Assembly (NCBI GenBank): GCA_951812525.1
Contig: OX638316.1
Coordinates: forward strand, 2,018,630 to 2,082,629
Direction: 5' to 3'
From: an uncultured Poribacteria bacterium
GTDB lineage: Bacteria; Poribacteria; WGA-4E; WGA-3G
Length of the DNA stretch: 64,000 bases
Part shown: positions 19,651-28,053 of the stretch, in pieces
Layout: every line of letters begins with the position of its first letter
Numbering within the stretch: position 1 is the first letter of the stretch
Notes under the pieces: model-generated
What the model was told of the DNA's origin: nothing
Database searches by the model: none
What the model saw: only the letters and a program-made list of their open reading frames with translations
Position numbers and translations under genes: made by a program

Positions 19651-20589
19651 ATGCACCAACGCAGATTGGGAAATACAGGACTAATCGTCTCCGAGATTGG
19701 TATGGGGACATGGGAACTCGGCGGACGTGAATGGGGCGACATCGGGGAAACGGATGCCGTGGATCTTCTCCGATACGCCTTTGAGAGCGGTGTCACCTAT
19801 TACGATACGGCGGACCAATACGGCGGCGGACGTGCCGAACAACTACTCGGCGAAGCTTTTTCAGCACTCGGTGACAGAGTCGTTATCGCTACAAAACTCG
19901 GATATGAGTTAGACTCTGATGGCTGGATTAGCCACGGCTGGGAACGTCCATCGTTTAACGTCTCGCCCGACTATATCCGATCGGCGGTTGAAGGAAGCCT
20001 CAAGCGATTAAAGAGAGACATCATAGACATCTATCAATTCCACGGACCACCTCCCGCATCCGAGTGGGACGATGCCTTTGGAACAATGGAAGAACTCAAA
20101 GCCGAAGGGAAAATTCGCTTTTATGGGTTGTGTCTTGGCAGCGAGGCGGACGCACTCAAAGCGATGACGGAGACCGGTACTTCCGCATTGCTCCTCACCT
20201 ATAATATCCTCTCCCAAGAGATGGTAAAACCTGTGATGGAGACCGCCGCCGAAAAAGGCGTTGCTGTTGTCGTTCGGCAACCCTTGTCATCAGGACTTCT
20301 CTCTGGTCAACTCGGACCGGACACCGTATTCGCCGAAAACGATTATCGGAAGACCTGGTCCCGTGAGAAATTCCTCGCTGATCTGGAACATGTAGAACAG
20401 GTGAAGTCAATCGTCGGCAATAGAGCAAAAAGTCTCCCGCAAGCTGCCCTCAAATTTATTTTGGCGCATCCGGCTGTCTCCAGCGTTGTGCCGGGGATGA
20501 TGACCCCAGCGCAGATTGACGATGGTGTCGCGACTTCCAGTTCAACCCCGTTGCCTGGTGCTGTTTTGAAGCAGTTACGCAGCGAATAA
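19651..20589 (+). CDS. Aldo/keto reductase
   Basis: 312 residues from the ATG at 19651, preceded by TAAGGA; a GTG 21 bp upstream lacks a site. The AKR barrel shows the catalytic tetrad: Asp and Tyr in YYDTADQYGGG, Lys in ATKLGYE and His in IYQFHG. It reduces carbonyls with NADPH; AKRs with this LGNTGLIVSEIGMGTWELGG start are often related to sugar or tocopherol-type dehydrogenases. The thiamine-binding protein gene follows 10 bp later in the same transcript. Confidence 0.9.
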   Translation: MHQRRLGNTGLIVSEIGMGTWELGGREWGDIGETDAVDLLRYAFESGVTYYDTADQYGGGRAEQLLGEAFSALGDRVVIATKLGYELDSDGWISHGWERPSFNVSPDYIRSAVEGSLKRLKRDIIDIYQFHGPPPASEWDDAFGTMEELKAEGKIRFYGLCLGSEADALKAMTETGTSALLLTYNILSQEMVKPVMETAAEKGVAVVVRQPLSSGLLSGQLGPDTVFAENDYRKTWSREKFLADLEHVEQVKSIVGNRAKSLPQAALKFILAHPAVSSVVPGMMTPAQIDDGVATSSSTPLPGAVLKQLRSE

Positions 20590-20599
20590 GGAATGTTCT

Positions 20600-20911
20600 A
20601 TGAAGGTCATTGCGGATCTCTGTGTTGTTCCGATCGGTGTCGGTGTCTCGGTCTCGCAGTACGTCACTGCCTGTGAGAAGGTACTCAAAGAGGCAGGCTT
20701 AGAAACGAAATTGCACGCCTACGGTACTAACATCGAAGGCGACTGGGATGTCGTGTTTGCAGCAATCCGACGCTGTCATGAGGTCGTCCACGAGATGGGC
20801 GCACCCCGAATTACAACGACGCTTAAGTTCGGTACTCGGGTTGACAGGACGCAGACCATGGATGATAAGGTCACCAGCGTCCAAAAGCAGTTAGCAAAAG
20901 AAAAAATCTAA
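20600..20911 (+). CDS. MTH1187/UPF0045 family thiamine-binding protein
   Basis: 103 residues forming the ferredoxin-like fold of the MTH1187/YqgV (UPF0045) family: VIADLCVVPIGVGVSVSQYV at the start, LHAYGTNIEGDWDVVFAAI in the middle and ITTTLKFGTRVDR near the end. Members bind thiamine or related pyrimidines and are sometimes in thiamine salvage loci. No thiamine gene or TPP riboswitch is nearby. It is 10 bp after the aldo/keto reductase gene. Confidence 0.85.
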   Translation: MKVIADLCVVPIGVGVSVSQYVTACEKVLKEAGLETKLHAYGTNIEGDWDVVFAAIRRCHEVVHEMGAPRITTTLKFGTRVDRTQTMDDKVTSVQKQLAKEKI

Positions 20912-21165
20912 TACTTTCAATAGCAGCTGCAGATGGGTGTTTGTTCGTTCGTTGACGTAACAGTAATGACCTTTATGGCGTTACATTAAAACAACAATTA
21001 AAATAACTATTTAGGTTCATTTGGTTTTCAATTTTCTGTCCCTCTTAAGCAAGACGTCGAAATCTGGAGAATATTCCTACGGCAAAAAAACTTGATCTGG
21101 AGACCTAAACTATAGGGAACTGAATACCCTGATAATTTTCTTATGAAGTAAGGAGTGTAATTATA

Positions 21166-21858
21166 ATGAAAATCAAAATCGTGTTTTTGGCGGTATGTGC
21201 TATCGGCTTTTTTCTGACGGCACAGTTGGTCGCTGCTCCGGATAAAATTGAAGGTCCTTGGATGTGGATAATTACGCCAAGTGATGCCGGTCAAGGTGGC
21301 GCACTGGCAACGGACATCGATGGTATAGATGAAGCGACAAAGGGCAAACTAACGGAAGAAGAGGTCGCCCTGGAAGGGATTACAGATAAAATACTCAAAG
21401 TTAAATTTCCAGACAAGCTTGAGTGGACTGAAGGCGAAATTGCCCCGGCGGGTGGGAACAACATCAACGACATGCTTATTAAGATTAAGTTGGGACCCGG
21501 AGGCGATGTTAATGACTATTGCTCCTATGCAGTGATCAATGCTGTTTCAAAGGTTAAAAAAGGTGGCGTTGAAGCCCGTGCCGGGAGTGATGATTCCATT
21601 AAGGTCTGGATGAACGGCGAAGAGGTTCATAATAATCCCGTCAACCGAGGCGCTGGCGATTTTCAGGACACTTTTGAAGTGGATTTAGAAAAAGGCGATA
21701 ACGTATTTATGGTTAAAGTGTGTGAACGCGGTGGCGGTTGGAGCATGTTCGTCGGTATTGATGCACCTTTGGAGTACAATCTGGATTTCAAGGGACTTCC
21801 CGTTGAGCCTGCCGGTAAATTAGCAACACAATGGTCAGAAATCAAGAGTTCTTACTAA
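21166..21858 (+). CDS. Secreted single-domain beta-sandwich protein (unknown)
   Basis: 230 residues with a signal peptide (about 1-23, cleavage after AQLVAA). The mature part is one copy of a domain also found twice in the next gene: it begins with IEGPWMWIITPSDAGQGG and ends with a jelly-roll-like half, SDDSIKVWMNGEEVHNN, RGAGDFQDTFEVDLEKGDN and ERGGGWSMFVGID. The latter half resembles galactose-binding-type beta-sandwiches in planctomycete and poribacterial secreted proteins, in which a surface loop carries the V-W-(L/M)-N-G signature. Function unknown. An AAGGAG site precedes the ATG. It ends with a short unique tail (LPVEPAGKLATQWSEIK) shared with its neighbour. Confidence 0.75.
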   Translation: MKIKIVFLAVCAIGFFLTAQLVAAPDKIEGPWMWIITPSDAGQGGALATDIDGIDEATKGKLTEEEVALEGITDKILKVKFPDKLEWTEGEIAPAGGNNINDMLIKIKLGPGGDVNDYCSYAVINAVSKVKKGGVEARAGSDDSIKVWMNGEEVHNNPVNRGAGDFQDTFEVDLEKGDNVFMVKVCERGGGWSMFVGIDAPLEYNLDFKGLPVEPAGKLATQWSEIKSSY

Positions 21859-21913
21859 CTCGCCGTCCAATGATCGCTTTTACCTATTGAAAATTACACA
21901 AAATTTTTTGTGC

Positions 21914-21943
21914 TTGATTTAATTGTAGTGTTTTTGTTATATT
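21914..21943 (+). promoter_or_regulatory. Possible promoter for the two-domain secreted protein
   Basis: TTGATT (21914-21919), 18 bp, TATATT (21938-21943), with TGT before the -10. It leaves a leader of about 115 bases. Confidence 0.4.
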
Positions 21944-22065
21944 ATGGTAGAGAGATTGTTCGTCTTTGTAAGCACCGATATTCCGTTAAAAATCTGAGTG
22001 CACAGGAACAAACAATACCTATTTCACTTTCAAAGAAGATAAAAAAAATTAATTGGAGGATTTTC

Positions 22066-23307
22066 ATGTATAGAAAACTTTTCACAATAGGGTTGGCATG
22101 TCTCATGACACTTTTTGTCATAACACTGACGCATGTCGCTGATGCCCAAGACAAAATTACGGGTCCATGGCTGTGGATGATTGCGCCGACTGAAGCGAAC
22201 GAAGGTGGTGCGAATTCCACTGATGTGGATTCACTTGCTGAAGCCAGTGGTGGTGATGTCACTGAGGACAGCGTTGCTGCATACGGTGCCAATGAAGGCG
22301 ATGTTGTTGGTGATTTGGAGTGGACCCTCGGTGAGATTTCCGATGCTGGTGGTAACAACGTCAATGATCTCGTCAACGAAATCGGTTTGGGTAGTGGCGA
22401 TGTCAACGACCATTCATCTTACGCACTCATCACGCTTGAATCCGATAGCGATCAGGCGGGTGTAGAGATGAAAGTTGGTAGTGATGATTCTGTCAAGGTC
22501 TGGCTCAACGGTGAAGTGGTTCACACCAATGCAATTAACCGCGGTGCCGGTGATTTTCAAGACACGTTTGAAGTTGACCTCGTAACGGGTGATAACGTCT
22601 TGCTGGTCAAAGTCAGTGAACGTGGCGGCGGTTGGAGCATGTTCGCCGGTGTTGATGCCGATGTGAATGCTGTCTATAAGCCGTTTCCACCACCGCCTGC
22701 TCCTGTGAGTGGAAAAATTACGGGTCCGTGGCTGTGGATGATTGCGCCGACCGAAGCGAATGAAGGTGGTGCCAATTCCACTGATGTGGATTCACTTGCT
22801 GATGCCAGCGGTGGTGCTGTCACTGAAGAAATGGTCGCAACATTGGGTGCCAACGCAGGCGATATTGTTGGTGATTTGGAATGGACGGTCGGTGAGATTT
22901 CCGATGCCGGCGGTAACAACGTCAACGATCTCGTCAACGAGATTGGTTTGGGTAGCGGTGATGTCAACGATCATTCGGTTTATGGGCTGATCATCCTTGA
23001 CGCTCCCGAAGCCCAGAGCGGTGTACCGATGAAAGTCGGTAGTGATGACTCTGTCAAAGTCTGGCTCAACGGTGAAGTGGTTCACACCAATGCAATTAAC
23101 CGCGGTGCTGGCGATTTCCAAGATGACTTTAAAGTTAACCTGGTAGCAGGTGGTAATGTCCTGCTCGTGAAGGTGAGTGAACGCGGTGGTGGTTGGAGCA
23201 TGTTCGCCGGTGTCGGCGGCACGTGGGATGTCCGTCAGGATAGTTTCGTTTCCGTCGAACCCGCTGGTAAGTTCTTCACTACTTGGGGAAGTTTGAAAGC
23301 CAGATAA
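22066..23307 (+). CDS. Secreted protein with two tandem copies of the unknown beta-sandwich domain
   Basis: 413 residues from the ATG with GGAGG 6 bp upstream; the open frame runs further upstream but without a site. Signal peptide about 1-27 (cleaved after DAQ or nearby). Two nearly identical domains follow, each starting ITGPWLWMIAPTEANEGG and ending ERGGGWSMFAGV, joined by a proline-rich linker (FPPPPAPVS). The repeat period is 561 bp (187 codons) and the DNA is close to identical, so the duplication is recent. The mature sequence is acidic and rich in Asp/Asn/Gly. It is likely a cell-surface or extracellular binding protein. A strong terminator follows. Confidence 0.8.
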   Translation: MYRKLFTIGLACLMTLFVITLTHVADAQDKITGPWLWMIAPTEANEGGANSTDVDSLAEASGGDVTEDSVAAYGANEGDVVGDLEWTLGEISDAGGNNVNDLVNEIGLGSGDVNDHSSYALITLESDSDQAGVEMKVGSDDSVKVWLNGEVVHTNAINRGAGDFQDTFEVDLVTGDNVLLVKVSERGGGWSMFAGVDADVNAVYKPFPPPPAPVSGKITGPWLWMIAPTEANEGGANSTDVDSLADASGGAVTEEMVATLGANAGDIVGDLEWTVGEISDAGGNNVNDLVNEIGLGSGDVNDHSVYGLIILDAPEAQSGVPMKVGSDDSVKVWLNGEVVHTNAINRGAGDFQDDFKVNLVAGGNVLLVKVSERGGGWSMFAGVGGTWDVRQDSFVSVEPAGKFFTTWGSLKAR

Positions 23308-23348
23308 TATCTAACGCAGGCGCGAAACCTTCGCACCTGATGCACCAT

Positions 23349-23392
23349 AAAGGGCGTAGCCAAAATGTATTGGCTACGCCCTTTTTCTTTTT
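23349..23392 (+). terminator. Strong intrinsic terminator
   Basis: AAAGGGCGTAGCC (23349-23361) pairs perfectly with GGCTACGCCCTTT (23372-23384) around a 10-base loop, followed by TTCTTTTTC. It ends transcription of the secreted paralogue gene and sits before a converging gene. Confidence 0.9.
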
Positions 23393-23400
23393 CGGTATGT

Positions 23401-24252
23401 CTATCTATCCATGAGTTCCATAAAAATAGGAAAAGATTCTCTGAACCCGTCCTCGCGCGTTCCACCGACTGGCGTATAGACGCTCTCTAAGGAGATTGCA
23501 CCTTCGTATCCATCTCGATCCAACGCTTTCACAATGTCATTGTAGTAAGGATCCATCTGGCCTTCACGCATCGCGCAGAAATCAAATGTCGCCGCTGGCA
23601 AATTCACGACGCCATCCTTGAGGTGTACATGCGCGATATGCTCACGGATAGCCTCGTAACCGTCTGGATATGGCACCTCTGTACAGTAGAGAGAACTGCA
23701 CGGATCCCAGAGCACTTTCAGGTGTGGTGCGTCTAAATCGTCAATTAACTTTCTCGCAAGGAGTGCCGATGACACGTTCCCAGAGATTGCGGTTTCGGTG
23801 ACAAGGGTAATACCTGCGGCGTCAGCGATTTGTAACGGTTCATCCAGCCGATCCAGCAGCATCTCCCATACTCCCTCTGAAGTAATCGGCTCCGCGCCGA
23901 AAAGTACCATCTCTTTTCGGAAACTGAAGATACGGACTAAATTCGTGCCAAGGGCTTGGGCTACCTCAATACACCGTTCCAGTGTTTTAATGTGTGCACG
24001 ATACGCAGGCGCGACGACCGATGTATCCACTGGGATCGCCGATAGATTGTGATGCGAGATGCACGACACTTTTAAATCTCGCGCCTCGATTAATTCCTTA
24101 ACTCTTTTAAGATCCCTATTCGTCAGATCACCGACCTGCTTTTCCCAAAGATACTGTAATTCGACGTATTCCAAACCCGTCTCTACCATAACATCTAAGG
24201 CATGCTCGAAGTCTCGACTGATGCCGTCTGTAATGATTCCCAGTTTACGCAT
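23401..24252 (-). CDS. Sugar phosphate isomerase/epimerase (IolE-like TIM barrel)
   Basis: 283 residues from the ATG at 24252, which has GGGAGAG 6 bp upstream; a longer frame to 24303 lacks a site. The AP-endonuclease-2/xylose-isomerase-like TIM barrel is visible (GIITDGISRDFEHALDVM, YVELQYLWEKQVGDL, LVTETAISGNVSS, KVLWDPCSS, HVHLKDG with metal-type His and Asp/Glu). It probably isomerises or epimerises a keto- or sugar-acid intermediate. It is downstream of the GarR-like gene by 78 bp on the same strand. Confidence 0.85.
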   Translation of the reverse strand: MRKLGIITDGISRDFEHALDVMVETGLEYVELQYLWEKQVGDLTNRDLKRVKELIEARDLKVSCISHHNLSAIPVDTSVVAPAYRAHIKTLERCIEVAQALGTNLVRIFSFRKEMVLFGAEPITSEGVWEMLLDRLDEPLQIADAAGITLVTETAISGNVSSALLARKLIDDLDAPHLKVLWDPCSSLYCTEVPYPDGYEAIREHIAHVHLKDGVVNLPAATFDFCAMREGQMDPYYNDIVKALDRDGYEGAISLESVYTPVGGTREDGFRESFPIFMELMDR

Positions 24253-24330
24253 TTTACGCTCTCCCAATGCTTTATCTTCGCGGGGGTCCAAAGTGCCAAG
24301 CAACGCTCTCCCAAAAATCTTGAGGCACGA

Positions 24331-25224
24331 TTATTCTGTTTTTTTGACTTCGATGCCCGCGATATTTTCCAAAATTTTGATAATAGTCCAATTATCTTCG
24401 TCTGGATTTACTGCTTTTCCCGCTTGAAATAGTTCAAAAGCCGCGCTCGCTGCAAAAAGCGGCACCCCGCAATCGTTTGCCATGTTTTTCGCTAGGCTCA
24501 GGTCTTTATACATTGTGCCGATATTGCTCTGTCCCTTGAAATTCCGCGTCAAAATGTTTTCTGTTGTGTCCCTGAAGAGGAAATTCCCGACGACGCTCGT
24601 GCTGACAACGTCGCGTAGTGTCTCAGGCTTTACGCCTGCTTTCACTGCCAGTGTTAGTGCCTCAAAGATACCGGCGTAAGTGGTTCCTATCAGTACAGCG
24701 AGTGCGGACTTAACGGTTTGACCCATCCCTGCTTCTTCTCCGACGTGGTAAATATCCCGTCCCACTGCTTCAAGCACCGGTTTCGATGCTTCAAACGTCG
24801 CTTTTGGTGCTGATACCATCATTGTGAGTGTGCCTGCCGCGGCACCGGGCGCGCCGCCGCTGACAGGGGCATCAACGATATGAATCCCTTTTGCTGTCAC
24901 GAGTTCGGCTACCTCCATCACTTGTGAACGTCCGATAGTCGCCGTACAGATAACTGTGGACCCCGGCTTAAGCCCTGCGAGCAGCCCATCTTCTCCTAAC
25001 AGTGCTCCCTTGACCTGTTCAACATTCAGCACCATGATAAAGACGCTATCTGCGGTCATTCCTACCTCGCGTGGCGATGCACCGGCACGTGCTCCTTCTT
25101 TTACTAATGTTTCCACCGGCTCCGGGCGGACATCATACGCGATGAGTTCGTGTCCTGCTTTCAAGATGTTTCTTGACATCCCCATGCCCATGTTGCCAAC
25201 GCCTATTAATCCAACTTTTGCCAT
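24331..25224 (-). CDS. Beta-hydroxyacid dehydrogenase (GarR/LtnD-like)
   Basis: 297 residues. The NAD(P)-binding motif GLIGVGNMGMGMSRN is at the N-terminus, and the substrate motif DAPVSGGAPGAAAGTL is at 118-132. Catalytic Lys172 is present in GQTVKSALAV, but the following Asn pair of 3-hydroxyisobutyrate dehydrogenase is replaced by Leu-Ala, as seen in threonate-type dehydrogenases in part. It likely oxidises a C4 or sugar-derived hydroxyacid. GAGG precedes the ATG. It is cotranscribed with the IolE-like gene, which suggests a threonate-like pathway (LtnD plus an isomerase), but no kinase or aldolase gene is nearby. Confidence 0.85.
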   Translation of the reverse strand: MAKVGLIGVGNMGMGMSRNILKAGHELIAYDVRPEPVETLVKEGARAGASPREVGMTADSVFIMVLNVEQVKGALLGEDGLLAGLKPGSTVICTATIGRSQVMEVAELVTAKGIHIVDAPVSGGAPGAAAGTLTMMVSAPKATFEASKPVLEAVGRDIYHVGEEAGMGQTVKSALAVLIGTTYAGIFEALTLAVKAGVKPETLRDVVSTSVVGNFLFRDTTENILTRNFKGQSNIGTMYKDLSLAKNMANDCGVPLFAASAAFELFQAGKAVNPDEDNWTIIKILENIAGIEVKKTE

Positions 25225-25323
25225 AAATTACCTCAAGGAGCCTCCTAAAAGAAAATTGTTAAGCACTTGCTTTTACTGAGCGTACCACGTAAACGAAACG
25301 CCTCTACCAACGTACACCAGCAA

Positions 25324-25352
25324 AATTTAGCATAAATTTTTAGAAGTGTCAA
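25324..25352 (-). promoter_or_regulatory. Sigma70-like promoter for the GarR-like/IolE-like pair
   Basis: On the minus strand TTGACA (25352-25347), 17 bp, TAAATT (25329-25324), with TGC before the -10. Confidence 0.6.
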
Positions 25353-25415
25353 TTGATTTTTCCGAACGGAAGGGACATTTATGATGAATTATGAAAATAC
25401 ATATACATTTCAGGT

Positions 25416-25501
25416 CTCTTCTGTAGGAGGGATTTCCGAATCCCGACTCTTTCCCGTCAGAACTCTTCTGTAGGAGGGATTTCCGAATCCCGACTCTTTC
25501 C
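25416..25501. repeat. Two 39-bp direct repeats with internal palindrome
   Basis: Copies at 25416-25454 and 25463-25501 are identical over 39 bp, 47 bp apart start to start. Each contains GGGATTTCCGAATCCC, a palindrome able to form a hairpin, preceded by CTGTAGGA. Two copies with an 8-bp spacer are too few and too short-spaced for a CRISPR. Confidence 0.85.
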
Positions 25502-25658
25502 TGAAGAGTCCTACCGATACGGTAGGCAAGTTTACAACGAAATCTAAAAATATGCAAACATTTTAGTAGGCTGCAGATATGAAAACAGATCTCATCCCCA
25601 TTGGACAACAGATACCGATTCGGAGTGTCTCGGTAATTGTAAACGCTACTACAATTTT

Positions 25659-25687
25659 TAGACAATTTTCTTCTTTTGTGCTAAAAT
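25659..25687 (+). promoter_or_regulatory. Sigma70-like promoter for Gfo/Idh/MocA gene
   Basis: TAGACA (25659-25664), 17 bp, TAAAAT (25682-25687), with TGC before the -10. The start codon is 37 bp downstream. Confidence 0.6.
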
Positions 25688-25723
25688 AACTATTCATACA
25701 TGAAAAGAAGGAGCCAACACTAA

Positions 25724-26752
25724 ATGGCAGATACCATCAAAGGTGCCGTCGTCGGATATGGGGCGGCATTTAATATGGGCAAAGCCCATGCAAATATGAT
25801 GCAAAGCACTGACGGCATTGAGTGTGTCGCTATCTGTGATATTGATCCAGCGCGAACAGCAGCAGCGGAAGAAGATTTTCCCGGCGTGCGTACCTATAAT
25901 ACAGTCGAAGAGCTCAACGCCGATGAAGGTGTGGATCTCGTCGCCAACGTCCTACCGCATAGTCTGCACTGTGGTCCAACCGTTGCAAGTCTCAAGGCAG
26001 GAAAGCATGTCGTCGTTGAAAAACCGATGTGTGTCACCATCGCCGAAGCCACGGAGATGATTAGCACTGCTGAAGAGAACGATGTTATGCTCTCTGTTCA
26101 TCACAACCGCCGATGGGACGCTGATTTCTGGACGCTTCGTGAGCTCGTCCACTCTGGTATCATCGGAAAGGTCTTTAACGTTGAAATGTGGGGCGGTGGC
26201 TATGGCAGACCCAACCCGAATTGGTGGCGCAGCGTCAAAGCCATCTCCGGTGGACAATTCTACGATTGGGGTGCACATTACCTCGACTGGCTACTCAATG
26301 TCCTTGAAGCACCGATGATCAACATTACCGGCTTCTACCAACCCAATCTTGTCTGGGACGACATTACCAACGAGGATCACGTCCAAGCGATTATTCGTTT
26401 CGCCGGTGGTGAGGTGGTAGCGGATGGTGCGATGGCGAACATTCAGATGTCTAACATCGCCAAAATCGGTGGACAGCGATGGAAACTGCTTGGATCGCAT
26501 GGTGCGATCACTTCCGAAGACGGTGAGTTTAAGGTGCTGTCTGAAGTCGAAGGCAAACCCAAAGAACAGACGGTAAGCTACCACGGTAGACCCGGACCGA
26601 GCTACTATGAAAATATCGTCGCACATTTAAACGATGGCACGCCATTACTCGTGACACCGGAGTCGGCACGTCGTGTTATCGCTGTAATGGATTTGGCTGA
26701 AAAATCCGCCAAGACACATCAGGCAGAAACCGTACCTTACGAATTTGAATAA
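25724..26752 (+). CDS. Gfo/Idh/MocA family oxidoreductase
   Basis: 342 residues. N-terminal Rossmann fold (GAVVGYGAAFNMGKAHA, with VAICDIDPAR after it) and the conserved EKP motif in HVVVEKPMCVTIAEA; the C-terminal alpha/beta domain contains the catalytic-region GGQFYDWGAHYLDWLL, with Asp and His as in this family. It oxidises or reduces a sugar or cyclitol hydroxyl with NAD(P). Ribosome site AAGGAG precedes the ATG. It is followed by a zinc dehydrogenase, perhaps for the next oxidation step. Confidence 0.93.
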   Translation: MADTIKGAVVGYGAAFNMGKAHANMMQSTDGIECVAICDIDPARTAAAEEDFPGVRTYNTVEELNADEGVDLVANVLPHSLHCGPTVASLKAGKHVVVEKPMCVTIAEATEMISTAEENDVMLSVHHNRRWDADFWTLRELVHSGIIGKVFNVEMWGGGYGRPNPNWWRSVKAISGGQFYDWGAHYLDWLLNVLEAPMINITGFYQPNLVWDDITNEDHVQAIIRFAGGEVVADGAMANIQMSNIAKIGGQRWKLLGSHGAITSEDGEFKVLSEVEGKPKEQTVSYHGRPGPSYYENIVAHLNDGTPLLVTPESARRVIAVMDLAEKSAKTHQAETVPYEFE

Positions 26753-26805
26753 TCCTATCTTTTCTGGCGAGGTTCAATGTTACTCTTGTCTTTCTCTCCC
26801 TTGCT

Positions 26806-26827
26806 GGCGAGGTTTCCTAACCTCGCC
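26806..26827. repeat. Palindromic element with TCCT loop
   Basis: GGCGAGGTT and AACCTCGCC form a 9-bp perfect stem around TCCT. A half copy (CTGGCGAGGTT) lies 40 bp upstream at 26764-26774. The element is 12 bp before the ATG of the zinc dehydrogenase, where it replaces a recognisable ribosome site. Confidence 0.85.
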
Positions 26828-26839
26828 TAATAAATCTAT

Positions 26840-27856
26840 ATGAAAGCTATCGTTTTTGAGAAAATCCAGCAATTACACGTCCACGAAAAGCCCATTCCCG
26901 CGCTCGCTACTGGGGATGTCCTCATCCAGATAGAGCTTTGCGGTATCTGTGCCTCCGACCTCGCAGCACTCCGCGGAGATGTGACCGATTATACACCACC
27001 CGTCGTGATGGGGCATGAACTCGCTGGTGTGGTCGTAGAGAGCCGACGCGCTGATGTCAAGGTCGGTGAACGGGTTACTGTCAACCCTATGCTCTCCTGC
27101 GGTACATGCACCGAATGCCAAAACGATTTCGACAAATACTGTAATAACATTGAAGGCATCGGGCACGACATTGATGGCGGCTACGCCGAATACATGCGGA
27201 TGCCAAAGCACGGCGTGGATACCGGTAAACTCATCCGAGTACCCGACAGTATTCCACCTGAAGAGTTGCTGTTTTTGGAGCCATTAGGATGCTGCTTAAA
27301 CGCTATGCAAGAAACGCTTTTCAAGGATTCCGTTGCTATTCTCGGTGCCGGTCCCATTGGGCTAATATTTACGCAATTGGCAAAACGAGCAGGCTTAGCA
27401 ACCTATGTTTTGGAGCCGTTGTCACACCGCAGACACGTAGCAGAAGTACTCGGTGCTGACCACACGTTTGACATCTCTCCTGAAGCTGTTGCTCATCTCC
27501 AAGACCTCACCCGCGGTGGCGTTGACACCGTCATCGCCTCGACAACGAACAGGGCATCGGTAATCGCACTCGCTTTTGAGGTCGTTCGTAGGGGCGGTTG
27601 TCTCAACTTCTTTGGGCTTGCTCCAGAAGGCGAGGAAATCCGCGTCAACTTAGAAGAGTTTCACTACACGGGGCACAAACTGATGGCATCGTGGGCATTT
27701 TCTCGCGCCAGTCTTGAAGAATCGCGGCAACTCCTAATGGAAAAAGTGCTCAACTTTGAACCGCTGTTGACCGATCGGTTTCCAATCGCACAGGGGCTCG
27801 CGGCATTTGATAACGCTGCTGCGCAACGCGGCGTCAAGACCGTCGTGCATCCCTGA
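26840..27856 (+). CDS. Zinc-dependent medium-chain dehydrogenase (sorbitol/galactitol-phosphate type)
   Basis: 338 residues. Catalytic zinc residues CGICASDL and GHELAGVV are present, as is the four-cysteine structural-zinc lobe in SCGTCTECQNDFDKYC. The Rossmann motif reads AILGAGPIGLIFTQLAK. It probably oxidises a polyol or sugar phosphate. The gene follows the Gfo/Idh/MocA gene by 87 bp, including the palindromic element, and no Shine-Dalgarno site is visible before the ATG. Confidence 0.9.
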   Translation: MKAIVFEKIQQLHVHEKPIPALATGDVLIQIELCGICASDLAALRGDVTDYTPPVVMGHELAGVVVESRRADVKVGERVTVNPMLSCGTCTECQNDFDKYCNNIEGIGHDIDGGYAEYMRMPKHGVDTGKLIRVPDSIPPEELLFLEPLGCCLNAMQETLFKDSVAILGAGPIGLIFTQLAKRAGLATYVLEPLSHRRHVAEVLGADHTFDISPEAVAHLQDLTRGGVDTVIASTTNRASVIALAFEVVRRGGCLNFFGLAPEGEEIRVNLEEFHYTGHKLMASWAFSRASLEESRQLLMEKVLNFEPLLTDRFPIAQGLAAFDNAAAQRGVKTVVHP

Positions 27857-27927
27857 TAGGTTTCCCTTACCTCCCAAATTTTTTTGACAAACACACCCCC
27901 TTAAACAGATTTTAAACGCCTTTTTAT

Positions 27928-27956
27928 TTGACTTTGTTCCATTTTTATGGTATCTT
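27928..27956 (+). promoter_or_regulatory. Sigma70-like promoter for nfo
   Basis: TTGACT (27928-27933), 17 bp, TATCTT (27951-27956), with TGG before the -10; start codon about 100 bp downstream. Confidence 0.5.
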
Positions 27957-28053
27957 TAAATACAGAAGTAACTCACCCTAATTACAAAACCCCGCACAAG
28001 GAGATACCAATTTTCGGTATAACTTGTAAATCACTACACCTACTATAAAAAAT

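Larger units (their letters stand above)
25225..25723. other. Divergent intergenic region, 499 bp, no gene
   Basis: No supported ORF. It holds promoters on both strands, a 39-bp direct repeat present twice, and a short palindrome CTACCG-ATA-CGGTAG (25511-25525). Confidence 0.6.
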
